A stretch of DNA of 64,000 nt from a virus: IMG/VR virus record IMGVR_UViG_3300050821_009780, positions 62,001 to 126,000 of that record; one strand, given 5' to 3'. Positions within the stretch are counted from its first letter, which is position 1. Each line of letters begins with the position of its first letter. The notes beneath the pieces were generated by a model that was not told where the DNA came from, ran no database searches, and was given only the letters and a program-made list of their open reading frames with translations. A program made the translations under genes and the position numbers. Shown piece by piece: positions 32,354 through 40,668 of this stretch.

Positions 32354-33312
32354 CCCTGCCACGCCCCGTTCCGGTCAAACTTGCGGAAGTACTCGTAGGT
32401 GCGCTTCATCCCGTCGGCCAGGTCCATCTCCGGCTCCCAGCCCAGCGCCCGCAGGTGCGAGTCGTCCAGGGACTTGCGGAAGGTAATCTGCCCCGGCGGC
32501 GGGACCTCCACGATGCACGACTTGCTCCCGGCCAGCTCTCTGGCCATCTGAGCCAGCTCCAGGACCGGGTAGTGGTCGTCGTTGCGGCAGACGTTCCAGG
32601 TGCCAGCCTTGCCGGCCTCCAGGATGGCGGCCAGGCCGCGCACGCTATCGCCGACCCAGGTGAGGCAGCGCTCGGTGCCGAGGTGGACGCGCAGGTCCAT
32701 CCCGTGCTCGGCCTCCCAGAGCATGGAGTGCAGCACGTTGTATCCGACGGTACCGGGCTTGCCAGAGATGTGCGGCTTCTCGGCCGTCCGGGGCGGCCAG
32801 TAGGCGGGACCGTAGGGCATGTTCAGCCGGGCGACCATGAGGCCCTTCGGGGCGTAGACCCGGCATGCCTCCTCGCCCCACTTCTTGGACAGGCCGTACA
32901 TGTTGACCGGCCGAAGCTGCGAACCGGGGCCGACGGTGCCGCTGTTGGCGGACTCGCCGTACACCTCGGAGGAGGACATGAACATGAGCCGGGAGCCGTA
33001 GTGCGCGCAGTCGCGGGCCAGCTGCCCGGTGAGGCCGGCGTTCATGCCTGCGGTCTTGTGCATGTCCACCTCGCCCCACACCCGGCCGTACAGCGCGGCG
33101 AGGTGGACCACGACATCAGGGCGGCGGTCCTCCAGCCAGTCCTCGCGGGCCTCGCGGCAGTTCAGGTCGAACAGGCGGAAGGTATCCCAGACCGGCTCGG
33201 TGGTGTTGGGGTAGACCAGGTCCTGGGCGTGGACCTCGTGGCCGCAGCGGTGCAGCTCGGCGAGCAGCCAGCCGCCGACATATCCTGACGCGCCAGTAAC
33301 AGCGATTCTCAT
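32350..33312 (-). CDS. NAD-dependent sugar epimerase/dehydratase (320 aa)
   Basis: ATG 33312. Extended short-chain dehydrogenase: RIAVTGASGYVGGWLLAEL is the G-x2-G-x2-G NAD site, VVVHLAALYGRVWGEV, then MFMSSSEVYGES and MYGLSKKWGEE supply the Ser and Y-x3-K catalytic set. Full length for UDP-glucose 4-epimerase/GDP-mannose dehydratase-like enzymes. It would make or reshape a nucleotide sugar. First gene of the island, directly after dnaX (4-bp overlap). Confidence 0.88.
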   Translation of the reverse strand: MRIAVTGASGYVGGWLLAELHRCGHEVHAQDLVYPNTTEPVWDTFRLFDLNCREAREDWLEDRRPDVVVHLAALYGRVWGEVDMHKTAGMNAGLTGQLARDCAHYGSRLMFMSSSEVYGESANSGTVGPGSQLRPVNMYGLSKKWGEEACRVYAPKGLMVARLNMPYGPAYWPPRTAEKPHISGKPGTVGYNVLHSMLWEAEHGMDLRVHLGTERCLTWVGDSVRGLAAILEAGKAGTWNVCRNDDHYPVLELAQMARELAGSKSCIVEVPPPGQITFRKSLDDSHLRALGWEPEMDLADGMKRTYEYFRKFDRNGAWQG

Positions 33313-34460
33313 GCGGTGAAGTACTCCGTTTTCAGCAGTCCGGCCGCCGTCAGCGGCGCGTGGTGGCCGTTCCCGTTGCCGTTCGTCGGCGGCAGGGGCG
33401 GGCAGAGCTTCTCGCTCAGCACGGCAGCGGCCAGCTCCAGCCCGGCCCGGCGGTCCTCGGTGCGGCACCTGACCTGCAGGTCCCACAGCACGCCCATCGC
33501 CCGCACCACGCGCCGGGAGTCCACGCTGTGTGCCAGCAGCAGGCGGCCCTGCAGGGCCTCGCCCTGGGCGGCAACCGTGCCCCCGGCGGACAGCACCAGC
33601 ACGTCGCGCAGGCAGGTAACCAGCTGCCGGGTAAGGGCGGGGTAGTCGCTGCAGGTGAGCAGCGCCCGGTCCAGCTCGGCGTACATCCCCTTGTGGTCGC
33701 CCTGCGCGGCGGCGGCGAGCAGGGCCGGGGCGAAGTCCTCGTCGCAGGTGAGCTGCTGCCAGGCGTCCAGGGTGACGATGTCCACCGACGCAGCCTGGTC
33801 GAGCAGCATGAGTCCGTCGCGCATGATCCCGTCGGCCCGGTCGGCCAGGTGGAGGAGCAGGCTGTCCTCGACGACAATGTCCTCGGCGGCGCAGACGTGG
33901 CGCAGCCGGGAGGCGATGACGGACGGGGCCAGCCGGGCGAACGCGAAGGGGATGCAGCGCGACCCGATCGTGTCCGGCACCTTGCCGTGCTCGGTGGTGG
34001 CGAGCACGAAAGCGGTGCGCGGCGGCGGCTCCTCCAGCGTCTTGAGCAGCGCGTTGGAGGCATCACGGCTCATGGAGTGGCACTCGTCGAGTATCACGAC
34101 CCGCCACTCGCCAGGGGCGCCGTACTGCACCAGGTCGCAGATGCTCCGGATCTTGTCCACGGTGCCGTTGGAGGCGGCGTCCACCTCGATCACGTCCAGG
34201 GAAGTGCCGCCGGCGACCGCCTTGCAGGACGAGCAGGCGGTGCAGGGCCAGGAGGCGGCCGGGCCAGGCGGCTCGTGGCAGTTGAGGGCGGCGGCGAAGA
34301 TGCGGGCGCTGGTGGTCTTGCCCGAGCCGAAGGCCCCGTAGAACAGCAGTCCGGCGGGCACGCGCTTGCGCTGGGCCATCCGGTTCAGCACCCCCGCCAC
34401 CTCGCGCTGGCCGACCAGCTCGGCGAACCGCTGAGGACGGTATTTCGTGGCCAGCCTCAT
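33309..34460 (-). CDS. dnaX: Clamp-loader gamma/tau-like subunit (DnaX-like)
   Basis: 383 residues. YRPQRFAELVGQREV is the DnaX opening, GAFGSGKTTSAR the P-loop, then the zinc site (CHEPP, CTACSSCK), VVILDECHSMSRDASNAL Walker B and sensor 1, and LEEPPPRTAFVLATTE with GSRC (the SRC arginine finger). This loads the beta clamp on DNA. It lacks the long tau tail, so it is gamma-like. Delta- and delta-prime-like genes (59.3, 60.7 kb) and a beta clamp (42.4 kb) complete the set. Confidence 0.93.
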   Translation of the reverse strand: MRLATKYRPQRFAELVGQREVAGVLNRMAQRKRVPAGLLFYGAFGSGKTTSARIFAAALNCHEPPGPAASWPCTACSSCKAVAGGTSLDVIEVDAASNGTVDKIRSICDLVQYGAPGEWRVVILDECHSMSRDASNALLKTLEEPPPRTAFVLATTEHGKVPDTIGSRCIPFAFARLAPSVIASRLRHVCAAEDIVVEDSLLLHLADRADGIMRDGLMLLDQAASVDIVTLDAWQQLTCDEDFAPALLAAAAQGDHKGMYAELDRALLTCSDYPALTRQLVTCLRDVLVLSAGGTVAAQGEALQGRLLLAHSVDSRRVVRAMGVLWDLQVRCRTEDRRAGLELAAAVLSEKLCPPLPPTNGNGNGHHAPLTAAGLLKTEYFTA

Positions 34461-34732
34461 TGCGGTCTCCTGCCGATCGTGGTTCCCAGGAACACGTGCG
34501 CTGGGCTATCGGGTACGGGCGTGCTGGCCTTGCGCCGCACACCCTCCGGAATTCCCAGGGAGCAGCTGCCGGCGGCGGACTCGTCGGGCACCAGCTCGTA
34601 GCCGAACTCCATCTCGCACTGCGTGCAGCGCCAGTAGCAGAGCATGCCGCCCTCGGCCAGCTCCTCCTCCGGCTCGGCGGCGCCCCCGCAGTCGCTATCC
34701 AGGCAGGCGCGGTTCAGTTCGTAGCGTTCCAC
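34457..34732 (-). CDS. Zinc-ribbon-like protein (91 aa)
   Basis: GTG 34732, embedded in the end of the methyltransferase gene. ACLDSDCGG, then LCYWRCTQCEMEFGYELV give a zinc ribbon. Basic C-terminus (RRKASTPVP). Function unknown. Overlaps dnaX start by 4 bp. Confidence 0.7.
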   Translation of the reverse strand: MERYELNRACLDSDCGGAAEPEEELAEGGMLCYWRCTQCEMEFGYELVPDESAAGSCSLGIPEGVRRKASTPVPDSPAHVFLGTTIGRRPQ

Positions 34733-35859
34733 GGCAGCCTCTCCAGCAGGATGAGCAGGGCCAGCACGGCCTGCCGCGGAACGACCCCGTTGCCGAGGAT
34801 CTTCAGCTGGGCGTTGCGGGACAGGCCGTCCACCCCGGTGACCCAGCCCTCCGGCAAGCCGAGCATCCACTCCACGAAGACGGGGGCGAGCACGCGGTTG
34901 CCCTTGCTGCCCGGCTCCAGCGGGTGCGGCACCATCCGGCCGGTGACCTGCTGCCAGCGCAGGACGGCCCGGGAGTACTTGCCCCAGTCCACCACCGGGC
35001 CGCTGCCCAGGTGCTCGGCCAGGCCAGGGAGCAGCAGCTCCCCGCTGCGTGCCCCGGAGCGGTTCCTGTGGCCTCCGGTCACGTCGGCGACCTGCGGGGT
35101 GGGCAGGAGCGCGCCGGCCAGGGTCGGGTTACCGCGCTTGTACGCCAGGCTGCGCCGCTCCCCGTCAGCAGCTGCCGGGGTGGGGAGAAGGCTGCCCCCG
35201 GTGCCCATCATGTCGTTCTCCACCATGATCCGCAGGTCGGTGACCGAGGTGCGGCCCGGCTTCTTGCGCAGGTGGTTCTCCGGGGTGTTCTGGCTGTAGC
35301 TGGCGACCGGGGTGGGCAGCAGCTCGTGCTCGGCCTGGTCGGCGAGAGTGGGGCCGTGGCCGCCGGCCCGGCGCTTATCCGGGTGCTGGCTGCCGCCGTT
35401 GACGGCGAGCTGCGCGGTGGGGGTCTTCAGCAGACTGACCGCCTCGGGCAGGTCCGCGTCCGCTGCGGTGCGCGCCCGGCCGTCCCTGCGGACCCGGCCC
35501 ACCGACACGGTAGGGCCCTTGTGGTCGCTGGCCTGCGGGGTGGGCAGCATGGACAGCGTCTCGATGAGGGTGCCGCCCTCGCGGGCCTTGGCGGGGGTGA
35601 CCAGTCCGCCGTTACTGCCCAGCGTCGCCGAGGGCGTCGGGAGCAGCAGGCCATGCGGTGATGAAGATCCGCTCCCGCCGGTGGCAGGACCCGGCATCTG
35701 AGGCGCGTACATTCTGCCATTCCGCATCGTACCCGAGGGTGGAAAGGTCTCCGAGAACAGCTCCGAGTGCCCGCAGAGCATGTCCTGCCCTTTTTCCCAG
35801 ACAGATCTCGCAGGATTCCACGTCGCTATGGGCGGAGGCAGAGCATATCCCTCGGACAT
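34714..35859 (-). CDS. Cytosine-5 DNA methyltransferase, target-recognition/C-terminal part
   Basis: 381 residues from ATG 35859. It lacks the catalytic motifs. The first part (PPPIATWNPARSVWEKGQ, SETFPPSGTMRNGRMYAP) and the repeated LLPTP units (LLPTPSATLGSN, SMLPTPQASDHKGPT, LLPTPVAS, LLPTPQVAD) are typical of the target-recognition half of actinophage Dcm proteins. The C-terminus (VEWMLGLPEGWVTGVDG, RNAQLKILGNGVVPRQA) is motifs IX-X. With the gene at 35612 it makes a complete enzyme. The two frames overlap by 248 bp, and both look coding there. Confidence 0.85.
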   Translation of the reverse strand: MSEGYALPPPIATWNPARSVWEKGQDMLCGHSELFSETFPPSGTMRNGRMYAPQMPGPATGGSGSSSPHGLLLPTPSATLGSNGGLVTPAKAREGGTLIETLSMLPTPQASDHKGPTVSVGRVRRDGRARTAADADLPEAVSLLKTPTAQLAVNGGSQHPDKRRAGGHGPTLADQAEHELLPTPVASYSQNTPENHLRKKPGRTSVTDLRIMVENDMMGTGGSLLPTPAAADGERRSLAYKRGNPTLAGALLPTPQVADVTGGHRNRSGARSGELLLPGLAEHLGSGPVVDWGKYSRAVLRWQQVTGRMVPHPLEPGSKGNRVLAPVFVEWMLGLPEGWVTGVDGLSRNAQLKILGNGVVPRQAVLALLILLERLPWNATN

Positions 35860-36193
35860 TTTCGATTACCACCAGTTCCGGCCGGAGAATTCCGATTGCG
35901 TAAGCCATGTACGTCCACACGCCGCTGCGGGTGCCGGGGCGCAGCCCGGCCCGCTGGCCGGCGCAGGACACGTCCTGGCAGGGGAACCCCCCGCAGAAGA
36001 TGTCCACCGGCTCGACCTGGTCCCACTCCACGGTGCTGATGTCGCCCAGGTTCGGCACGTCCGGGTAGCGCTGCTTGAGCAGCAGGGACACATCCGGGTC
36101 GTTGTCGGCAACCCAGGCCAGCTCGGCGCCGAACACGGCCTCGACGGCCCCGTCCAGGCCGGCGTAGCCGGTGCAGGCCGACCCGAGCCTCAC
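35612..36193 (-). CDS. Cytosine-5 DNA methyltransferase, catalytic part
   Basis: 193 residues from GTG 36193 in a GTGA overlap. SACTGYAGLDGAVEAVFG is motif I, DIFCGGFPCQDVSCAG motif IV with the catalytic Cys, ELVVIENVRG motif VI (ENV), and HRRERIFITA motif VIII. Then the frame stops (GDAGQ). It carries motifs I-VIII only; the rest is in the overlapping gene at 34714. Whole enzyme methylates C5 of cytosine, likely to resist host restriction. A two-subunit enzyme like M.AquI or a frameshifted gene are the two readings. Confidence 0.88.
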   Translation of the reverse strand: MRLGSACTGYAGLDGAVEAVFGAELAWVADNDPDVSLLLKQRYPDVPNLGDISTVEWDQVEPVDIFCGGFPCQDVSCAGQRAGLRPGTRSGVWTYMAYAIGILRPELVVIENVRGICSASAHSDVESCEICLGKRAGHALRALGAVLGDLSTLGYDAEWQNVRASDAGSCHRRERIFITAWPAAPDALGDAGQ

Positions 36194-36480
36194 CGGTGCC
36201 CCGCCACCCAGCGGTGATGCGCAGCCCGGACCCTCATGTGACGCGGCAGGGTAACAGTCATGATGGACTGCCAGCCGTTCCTCTTGGCCCGGAACCCGTA
36301 GGACGGCGGATCGCACATGGTGCAGAGCCAGCGCCACGGGTACTCTCCCCAGCCGTGGCTCTCAGCGTAGCCGCCCTTGCCGTAAAGGATGAACCGATCG
36401 CGCCAAACATAGAACCTGCGCTCGGTCGGGCGCCGGTAGTTCGTGCTGGGCGGGTTACGCCAGCTGGTCTGGATTTTCAC
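36190..36480 (-). CDS. Hypothetical protein (96 aa), aromatic-rich
   Basis: Not recognised. GTG 36480 (VKIQTSWRNPPSTNYRRPTE). Rich in Trp, Tyr and Arg (RFYVWRDRFILYGKGG, WGEYPWRWLCTMCDPP) with one C-x2-C. Looks like a small folded basic domain. Overlaps neighbours by 4-26 bp. Confidence 0.7.
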   Translation of the reverse strand: MKIQTSWRNPPSTNYRRPTERRFYVWRDRFILYGKGGYAESHGWGEYPWRWLCTMCDPPSYGFRAKRNGWQSIMTVTLPRHMRVRAAHHRWVAGHR

Positions 36481-36694
36481 AGCCCCGCTCGTCCCCCAGG
36501 TCGTCGTCCAGAACGGCAGCGGCATCTGCCCGCAGCAGCTCCTCGTAACGCTCGTCGTCGGTCAGCAGGTTCACTTCCCTGGACGGCCGGCGCTCCTGCA
36601 CTGCATCGAGCAGCTCGCCCTGCTCCGCAGGACTATCCCCGAACTCCTGGCCGTAGCCGTGCGTCGGCTTGGTGAACCCCGGCGAGTCACACAC
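36455..36694 (-). CDS. Hypothetical acidic protein (79 aa)
   Basis: Not recognised. GTG 36694 with AAGGAGG nine bases upstream, after a terminator. VCDSPGFTKPTHGYGQEFGD, then a helical acidic part (SPAEQGELLDAVQERRP, TDDERYEELLRADAAAV). It is the first gene of the methyltransferase-dnaX-sugar operon after the terminator at 36716. Confidence 0.7.
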   Translation of the reverse strand: MCDSPGFTKPTHGYGQEFGDSPAEQGELLDAVQERRPSREVNLLTDDERYEELLRADAAAVLDDDLGDERGCENPDQLA

Positions 36695-36710
36695 AGATCC
36701 TCCTTGGGCA

Positions 36711-36757
36711 AAAGGGCGGCCCGGCAGGCCACAAGGGGGGCGAGCCTGCCGGGCCGC
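36711..36757 (-). terminator. Intrinsic terminator after the radical SAM gene
   Basis: Minus strand: perfect 13-bp stem GCGGCCCGGCAGG/CCTGCCGGGCCGC (36716-36757) with a 16-base loop, followed by CCTTTTG (36711-36716 side). It ends the transcript from the replication genes before the methyltransferase operon. Confidence 0.85.
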
Positions 36758-36780
36758 AGGGGGTCGGGGGAACCCCTCCC

Positions 36781-39700
36781 TTATACGAGCCTGCTGAGGC
36801 CGACCGCGAAACCGGACGCTCCCAGCTCGTCCCGGCAGCGGGGGCAGTAGTCCATATCGAACACCTCGCCGAGCAGCCCGGCCGGGACGGCGGTGCCGCA
36901 GCCGATGCACACCGGGCGCAGCAGGCTGCCCTGGAGCGGGTCGGCACCGTCGAAGAACGCGAGCCGACGGGCGGTGTAGCGCATAGCATCCACCCAGGAC
37001 TTCTTGCCGCACAGCGGAGCGTACGCCTGGTAGGGGCCGAGCTTGCCGTTGAGGATCATGCGCAGCAGCAGCCGATCAGCGTCGCGGACCAGCCAGGCGT
37101 CGGCGATGTGATCCTTGGCGTTGGCCTCCTCGGCGCTCATGCCGGAGTAGAAACTTTCCTGTTTGAGCAGCACCCGCACCTCGGGAGCCTCATCGTAGGC
37201 GCGCAGGGCGGCGGCGAGGGCCTGCTCGCCTCCCGCCACCTCCAGCTCCCAGAAGGATTTGGGGGTCGCCGGAAGCTGGGACTCCTTGGGGTAAAGCATC
37301 CAGCTCTGAAGGGCCAGCCACGGGTCCAGCTCCGCCTTGAACCAGGCGATGAAATTGTTCATCTTGTGCGGCTGACGGGTGAGGCCGAACTCGGCGTAGT
37401 CCGTCCCGGCACTGCGGTCGCGGAACTTGTAGGCATCGCTGACGATGCGGACCGACCGCTTGGCGATGGGCGGGAACCCCTCGGTGTGCTCCTGGGCGCG
37501 GTAGGCGGCGCGGCGGATGGCGAACTTCCAGTGCGCGTTCGACACGAACCGGTGCTTCTCCGACCGTTCGTACCGGAACCGGACCTTGCACGCGACGGTG
37601 GTCTGATCGAGGGGGCGGACCGGCCGGGCCTCCAGGTCGCGGTCGGTCGCCTTGAGGTAGCCCTGGCGGATCTTCAGGTCGGTCTTGTCGCAGCAGCCGC
37701 AGGTGTTGCCGGAGCAGTGCTGGTCGCAGCGGGCAATCCACTCGCTGCCGCGGTAGCTCTCGTCGAACTGCTCGTCGTAGCTCTCGCTGTCGGTTCCCTC
37801 CAGGAACTGCACCATGTGCCGGTAGGCGCCCCACATGAGCTGCTTGGAGACGCCGGTGTCGATGTGCTCCCAGCCGAACAGGTCGTCCTCGCCCATCTCC
37901 AGGAACAGGTCGTCCAGCCCGTTGCGGAACCCGTGGTTCTTCAGCGCGGCGTTGAGCCGGTCCTTCATGTCCTTGGCGACGCCGCCCCAGCAGCCGGCGG
38001 CGAGGTCCTCGATCACGTCGGTGATGGCCTCCCCGGCGTCGCGGCTGGCCCGCTGGCACGCCTGGAACAGGGCGATCTTCTCCGGCTGGGCCTTGCTGCC
38101 GAGCTTCATCTCGATCCGCTGGTCGCGGAGGTCGGCCATGGCCTGCTGGAGGGTGTAGTCGGGGGCGGTGGGGGCGAACCACTGCATGGGGGTCTGCGCC
38201 TCGATGAGCAGCGGCGTCCAGGAGAACTGGATCCGCACGCCGGGCTGGCCGAGCTGCTCGCGGATCTCTGCCAGCCGCTGGCCGAGCCTGACGATCCGCA
38301 TGACATCCCCCGCTTCCTCGCCGGGCATGTTGGAGATCATGAACAGCTTGACCTTGCGGATGCCGGCCCGGATGGCACGGGTGACGGCCTCCTCGACGTC
38401 CTGGTCGGAGACGCCCTTGCCGATCAGGTCGCGCATCCGCTGGCTGTTGCCCTCCAGGCCGAGGGTGACCGCATCGGTACCGCCGAAAGCGAGCAGCATG
38501 GAGTAATCCGGGTCGCCGATGAAGTCATCTACCCGCATCGCCCCGGTATCCACCTCGTCGGACACCTGCTCCAGCAGCCCGCCGAGCAGCTCCTTCTTGC
38601 GGGTGTACATGGGGAAGTCGGGGCCGTAAGGAGACAACTCGTTCGATCCCATGTTGAGCCGCCACTGCCTGGCCTGCTCGATCAGGTACTCCACGCTGTG
38701 CTCGCGGTAGGGCTTGTCCACGTAGGTGAGGTGGCAGTTCATCGTAAACACGCCGTCCGCCAGCGAGAAGCGGTGCGAACCCGGCACAGTCAGGCAGTAG
38801 ACCTCCTGCGGCTTGTCCAGCGGCTCGATGGCCTCAACGCACCACCCGTGCCTTTCCGGCTTGACCAGGGTGTGCTGCATGAGCGGAGCGCTACGCGGCC
38901 CGAAGTTGGTTACGTCGGAACGGCTCTGACAGCAACCGACGTACACCCAGCCTCCCTGCGCAGCGTGTCGCTCCAGCCACTGGCTGGGAGACGTGTCGCC
39001 ATGGTGCTGAGCACTGTACTGCGCAGCAAGAACATAAGAGGTCTCCTTAGCACGCAGGGTGCCATCTGCGGCAAGCCAGCCTTCCAGGAACCCAGCTACG
39101 TAAGCGGTATCAACTGCGGGCGAAGGCCATGACTTGACATCGAAGGCGGCCCACCCATAGACCACAACATCACCCTTGGCGTAATCCGGGTTCTGAATGG
39201 AACTGACCCGGAGGTCAGGGCGGACAGCCCAAGAATCCCGGTCGTCCTGGTCAGGCTGCCAAAACTTCTCGAACCAAGGCCGAACGGCGGCGTCCTTGCC
39301 AAACAGGCGCACCTTGAAGGAACCCGACAGCACAGGCCGCCGTTCACCGGTAGAGAGCTTCCGCTGGTGGCCGTCCCCGAACAGGAACCCGTGCACCCGG
39401 CCGAGGTCGTAGCTCGACCCGTCGTACTGCACCGAGGCAGCAGCAGCAGGCACAAAGTCTCCAGCCCGTAGCGCATGCGTCTCCGTACCATCTACCAGCT
39501 CCCAGCCATGCGCCGCAGTGGCTGTGACCTGAACCCGATGCGTGGCCTTGGGGTTACGTCGCCAGGCTCCGTTCGCCGTTCCGCAGTCGGCGGGACGGAA
39601 GGTGATGCGCTGCACCGCCTGGACCCCGTGCGACTCTACGGTAGCGCTAGCCCAAGCCGCGCCATCCCAGACCTCAGCCTTCCCGACCCCGTGCAACCAG

Positions 39701-40659
39701 TCGATGGATGAGATGCCCCACTCGCGAGACAAAACCTGAGTCTCCCCGATCAACGGGAAGCTGCACCAGGCCGGGCAGCCCTTGCCTGCCTCGATGTCCC
39801 CCGCGCCCATGCCCGGGTCGGAGTACAGCAGCGGGGCCTGGGTGTGCGGGGCGGCGCTGTCCAGGTCCTTGACGTACCGCTTCTTGAACCTGACCGCCGG
39901 GCCGCCGAGCGCCGTAGGGCCGGACCACCCGCTCACCAGCTTGGTCGGCTCGGGCAGCCCGCGGTCCTCGTACCTGTAGCCGAACTCCACCTCGCGGGGG
40001 AAGTACAGGAACGGGAACTCCACCGCCAGCATCCGGTAGCACATGGACCGCTCGGCCCGCCACAGGCCGTCCGCCTTCATGTCCGCGATGGCTTCCATGA
40101 CCACCGAGATGCCGGGGTTGCCGGGGGCGTCCTCGGCCTCGCCGAGGAAGACGCAGTCCACTACCGGGGCCATGAACTCGGGGTGGCTCCACGCCTGCCC
40201 GCCGGCCATGACCATGGGGTAGGCACCCGGGTCACCCAGGCGGTCGCGCCAGCGCAGCGGGATGCCACTTACCCGGAGGTACTGGCAGAAGTTGAGCCAG
40301 AGGACGGTGTAAGAAATAGAAGTAGCGAAGACGTCGAAGTCCTGTACGCCGTGCTTGGTCTCAATCCCGAAGACAGGTAGACCCGCCCGCTCCAGCAGGC
40401 GGAAGTCACGTGGGGTGGCAGGCAGGTAGAAACGGTCACAGAGCGCTCCAGGAGAGTCGTTGACGCACCGGTAGACGACCGGGGTGGAGTTGTTCCCCGC
40501 CGCCTGCATGTACGGCCAGGAGGCCGCCAGGAGCATGCGGACGGACGCCTGGTCCCACGGCTTACGGACGGAGCCCGGCTCGTCGCCCAGGTATGCCTCG
40601 GGGCCGTCCAGCTTCCACAGATTGCCGTCCAGCCAGCGCTGGATATGCCCAGGGTCCAC
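36781..40659 (-). CDS. Radical SAM protein interrupted by an intein (1292 aa precursor)
   Basis: GTG 40659. The extein (952 residues after splicing) has a B12-domain-like N-terminal part (SISYTVLWLNFCQYLRVSGI, PMVMAGGQAWSHPEFMAPVV, VFLGEAEDA), then the [4Fe-4S] motif. In the precursor only CPAWCSF is continuous; joining it to CHLTY after removal of residues 302-641 restores C-x3-C-x2-C. The middle is the radical SAM barrel (LLAFGGTDAVTLGLEGNSQR, RKVKLFMISNMPGEEAGD). A Cys-rich segment (CDQHCSGNTCGCCDK) and a C-terminal zinc ribbon (CIGCG, DYCPRC) follow. It would cleave SAM to make a radical; target unknown. A terminator follows the gene. Confidence 0.87.
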   Translation of the reverse strand: MDPGHIQRWLDGNLWKLDGPEAYLGDEPGSVRKPWDQASVRMLLAASWPYMQAAGNNSTPVVYRCVNDSPGALCDRFYLPATPRDFRLLERAGLPVFGIETKHGVQDFDVFATSISYTVLWLNFCQYLRVSGIPLRWRDRLGDPGAYPMVMAGGQAWSHPEFMAPVVDCVFLGEAEDAPGNPGISVVMEAIADMKADGLWRAERSMCYRMLAVEFPFLYFPREVEFGYRYEDRGLPEPTKLVSGWSGPTALGGPAVRFKKRYVKDLDSAAPHTQAPLLYSDPGMGAGDIEAGKGCPAWCSFPLIGETQVLSREWGISSIDWLHGVGKAEVWDGAAWASATVESHGVQAVQRITFRPADCGTANGAWRRNPKATHRVQVTATAAHGWELVDGTETHALRAGDFVPAAAASVQYDGSSYDLGRVHGFLFGDGHQRKLSTGERRPVLSGSFKVRLFGKDAAVRPWFEKFWQPDQDDRDSWAVRPDLRVSSIQNPDYAKGDVVVYGWAAFDVKSWPSPAVDTAYVAGFLEGWLAADGTLRAKETSYVLAAQYSAQHHGDTSPSQWLERHAAQGGWVYVGCCQSRSDVTNFGPRSAPLMQHTLVKPERHGWCVEAIEPLDKPQEVYCLTVPGSHRFSLADGVFTMNCHLTYVDKPYREHSVEYLIEQARQWRLNMGSNELSPYGPDFPMYTRKKELLGGLLEQVSDEVDTGAMRVDDFIGDPDYSMLLAFGGTDAVTLGLEGNSQRMRDLIGKGVSDQDVEEAVTRAIRAGIRKVKLFMISNMPGEEAGDVMRIVRLGQRLAEIREQLGQPGVRIQFSWTPLLIEAQTPMQWFAPTAPDYTLQQAMADLRDQRIEMKLGSKAQPEKIALFQACQRASRDAGEAITDVIEDLAAGCWGGVAKDMKDRLNAALKNHGFRNGLDDLFLEMGEDDLFGWEHIDTGVSKQLMWGAYRHMVQFLEGTDSESYDEQFDESYRGSEWIARCDQHCSGNTCGCCDKTDLKIRQGYLKATDRDLEARPVRPLDQTTVACKVRFRYERSEKHRFVSNAHWKFAIRRAAYRAQEHTEGFPPIAKRSVRIVSDAYKFRDRSAGTDYAEFGLTRQPHKMNNFIAWFKAELDPWLALQSWMLYPKESQLPATPKSFWELEVAGGEQALAAALRAYDEAPEVRVLLKQESFYSGMSAEEANAKDHIADAWLVRDADRLLLRMILNGKLGPYQAYAPLCGKKSWVDAMRYTARRLAFFDGADPLQGSLLRPVCIGCGTAVPAGLLGEVFDMDYCPRCRDELGASGFAVGLSRLV
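38737..39756 (-). mobile_element. Class 3-type intein with LAGLIDADG homing endonuclease (340 aa)
   Basis: Inserted between SF and CHLT of the radical SAM iron-sulfur motif. It begins PLIGETQVLSREWG, so residue 1 is Pro, not Cys or Ser. Block B has T-x2-H-G-W (W85 of the intein), block F reads VYCLTVPGSHRFSLADG with Cys (C321) in place of the usual Asp, and it ends FTMN with Thr before Met-Asn (T338, N340) and +1 Cys. That W-C-T set defines class 3 inteins, which use the block F Cys as nucleophile. Two LAGLIDADG-like motifs (VHGFLFGDGH near precursor residue 420, VAGFLEGWLAADGT near 520) mark a homing endonuclease. Lower third-position GC than the extein supports horizontal transfer. Confidence 0.9.
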
Positions 40660-40668
40660 GGCTACATC

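Noticed and set aside
36781-40659. Radical SAM motif seemed to lack its third cysteine
   Set aside because: At first the joined sequence was read as CPAWC-HLT. Placing the intein border at Pro302 instead gives CPAWCSF-C and a complete motif.
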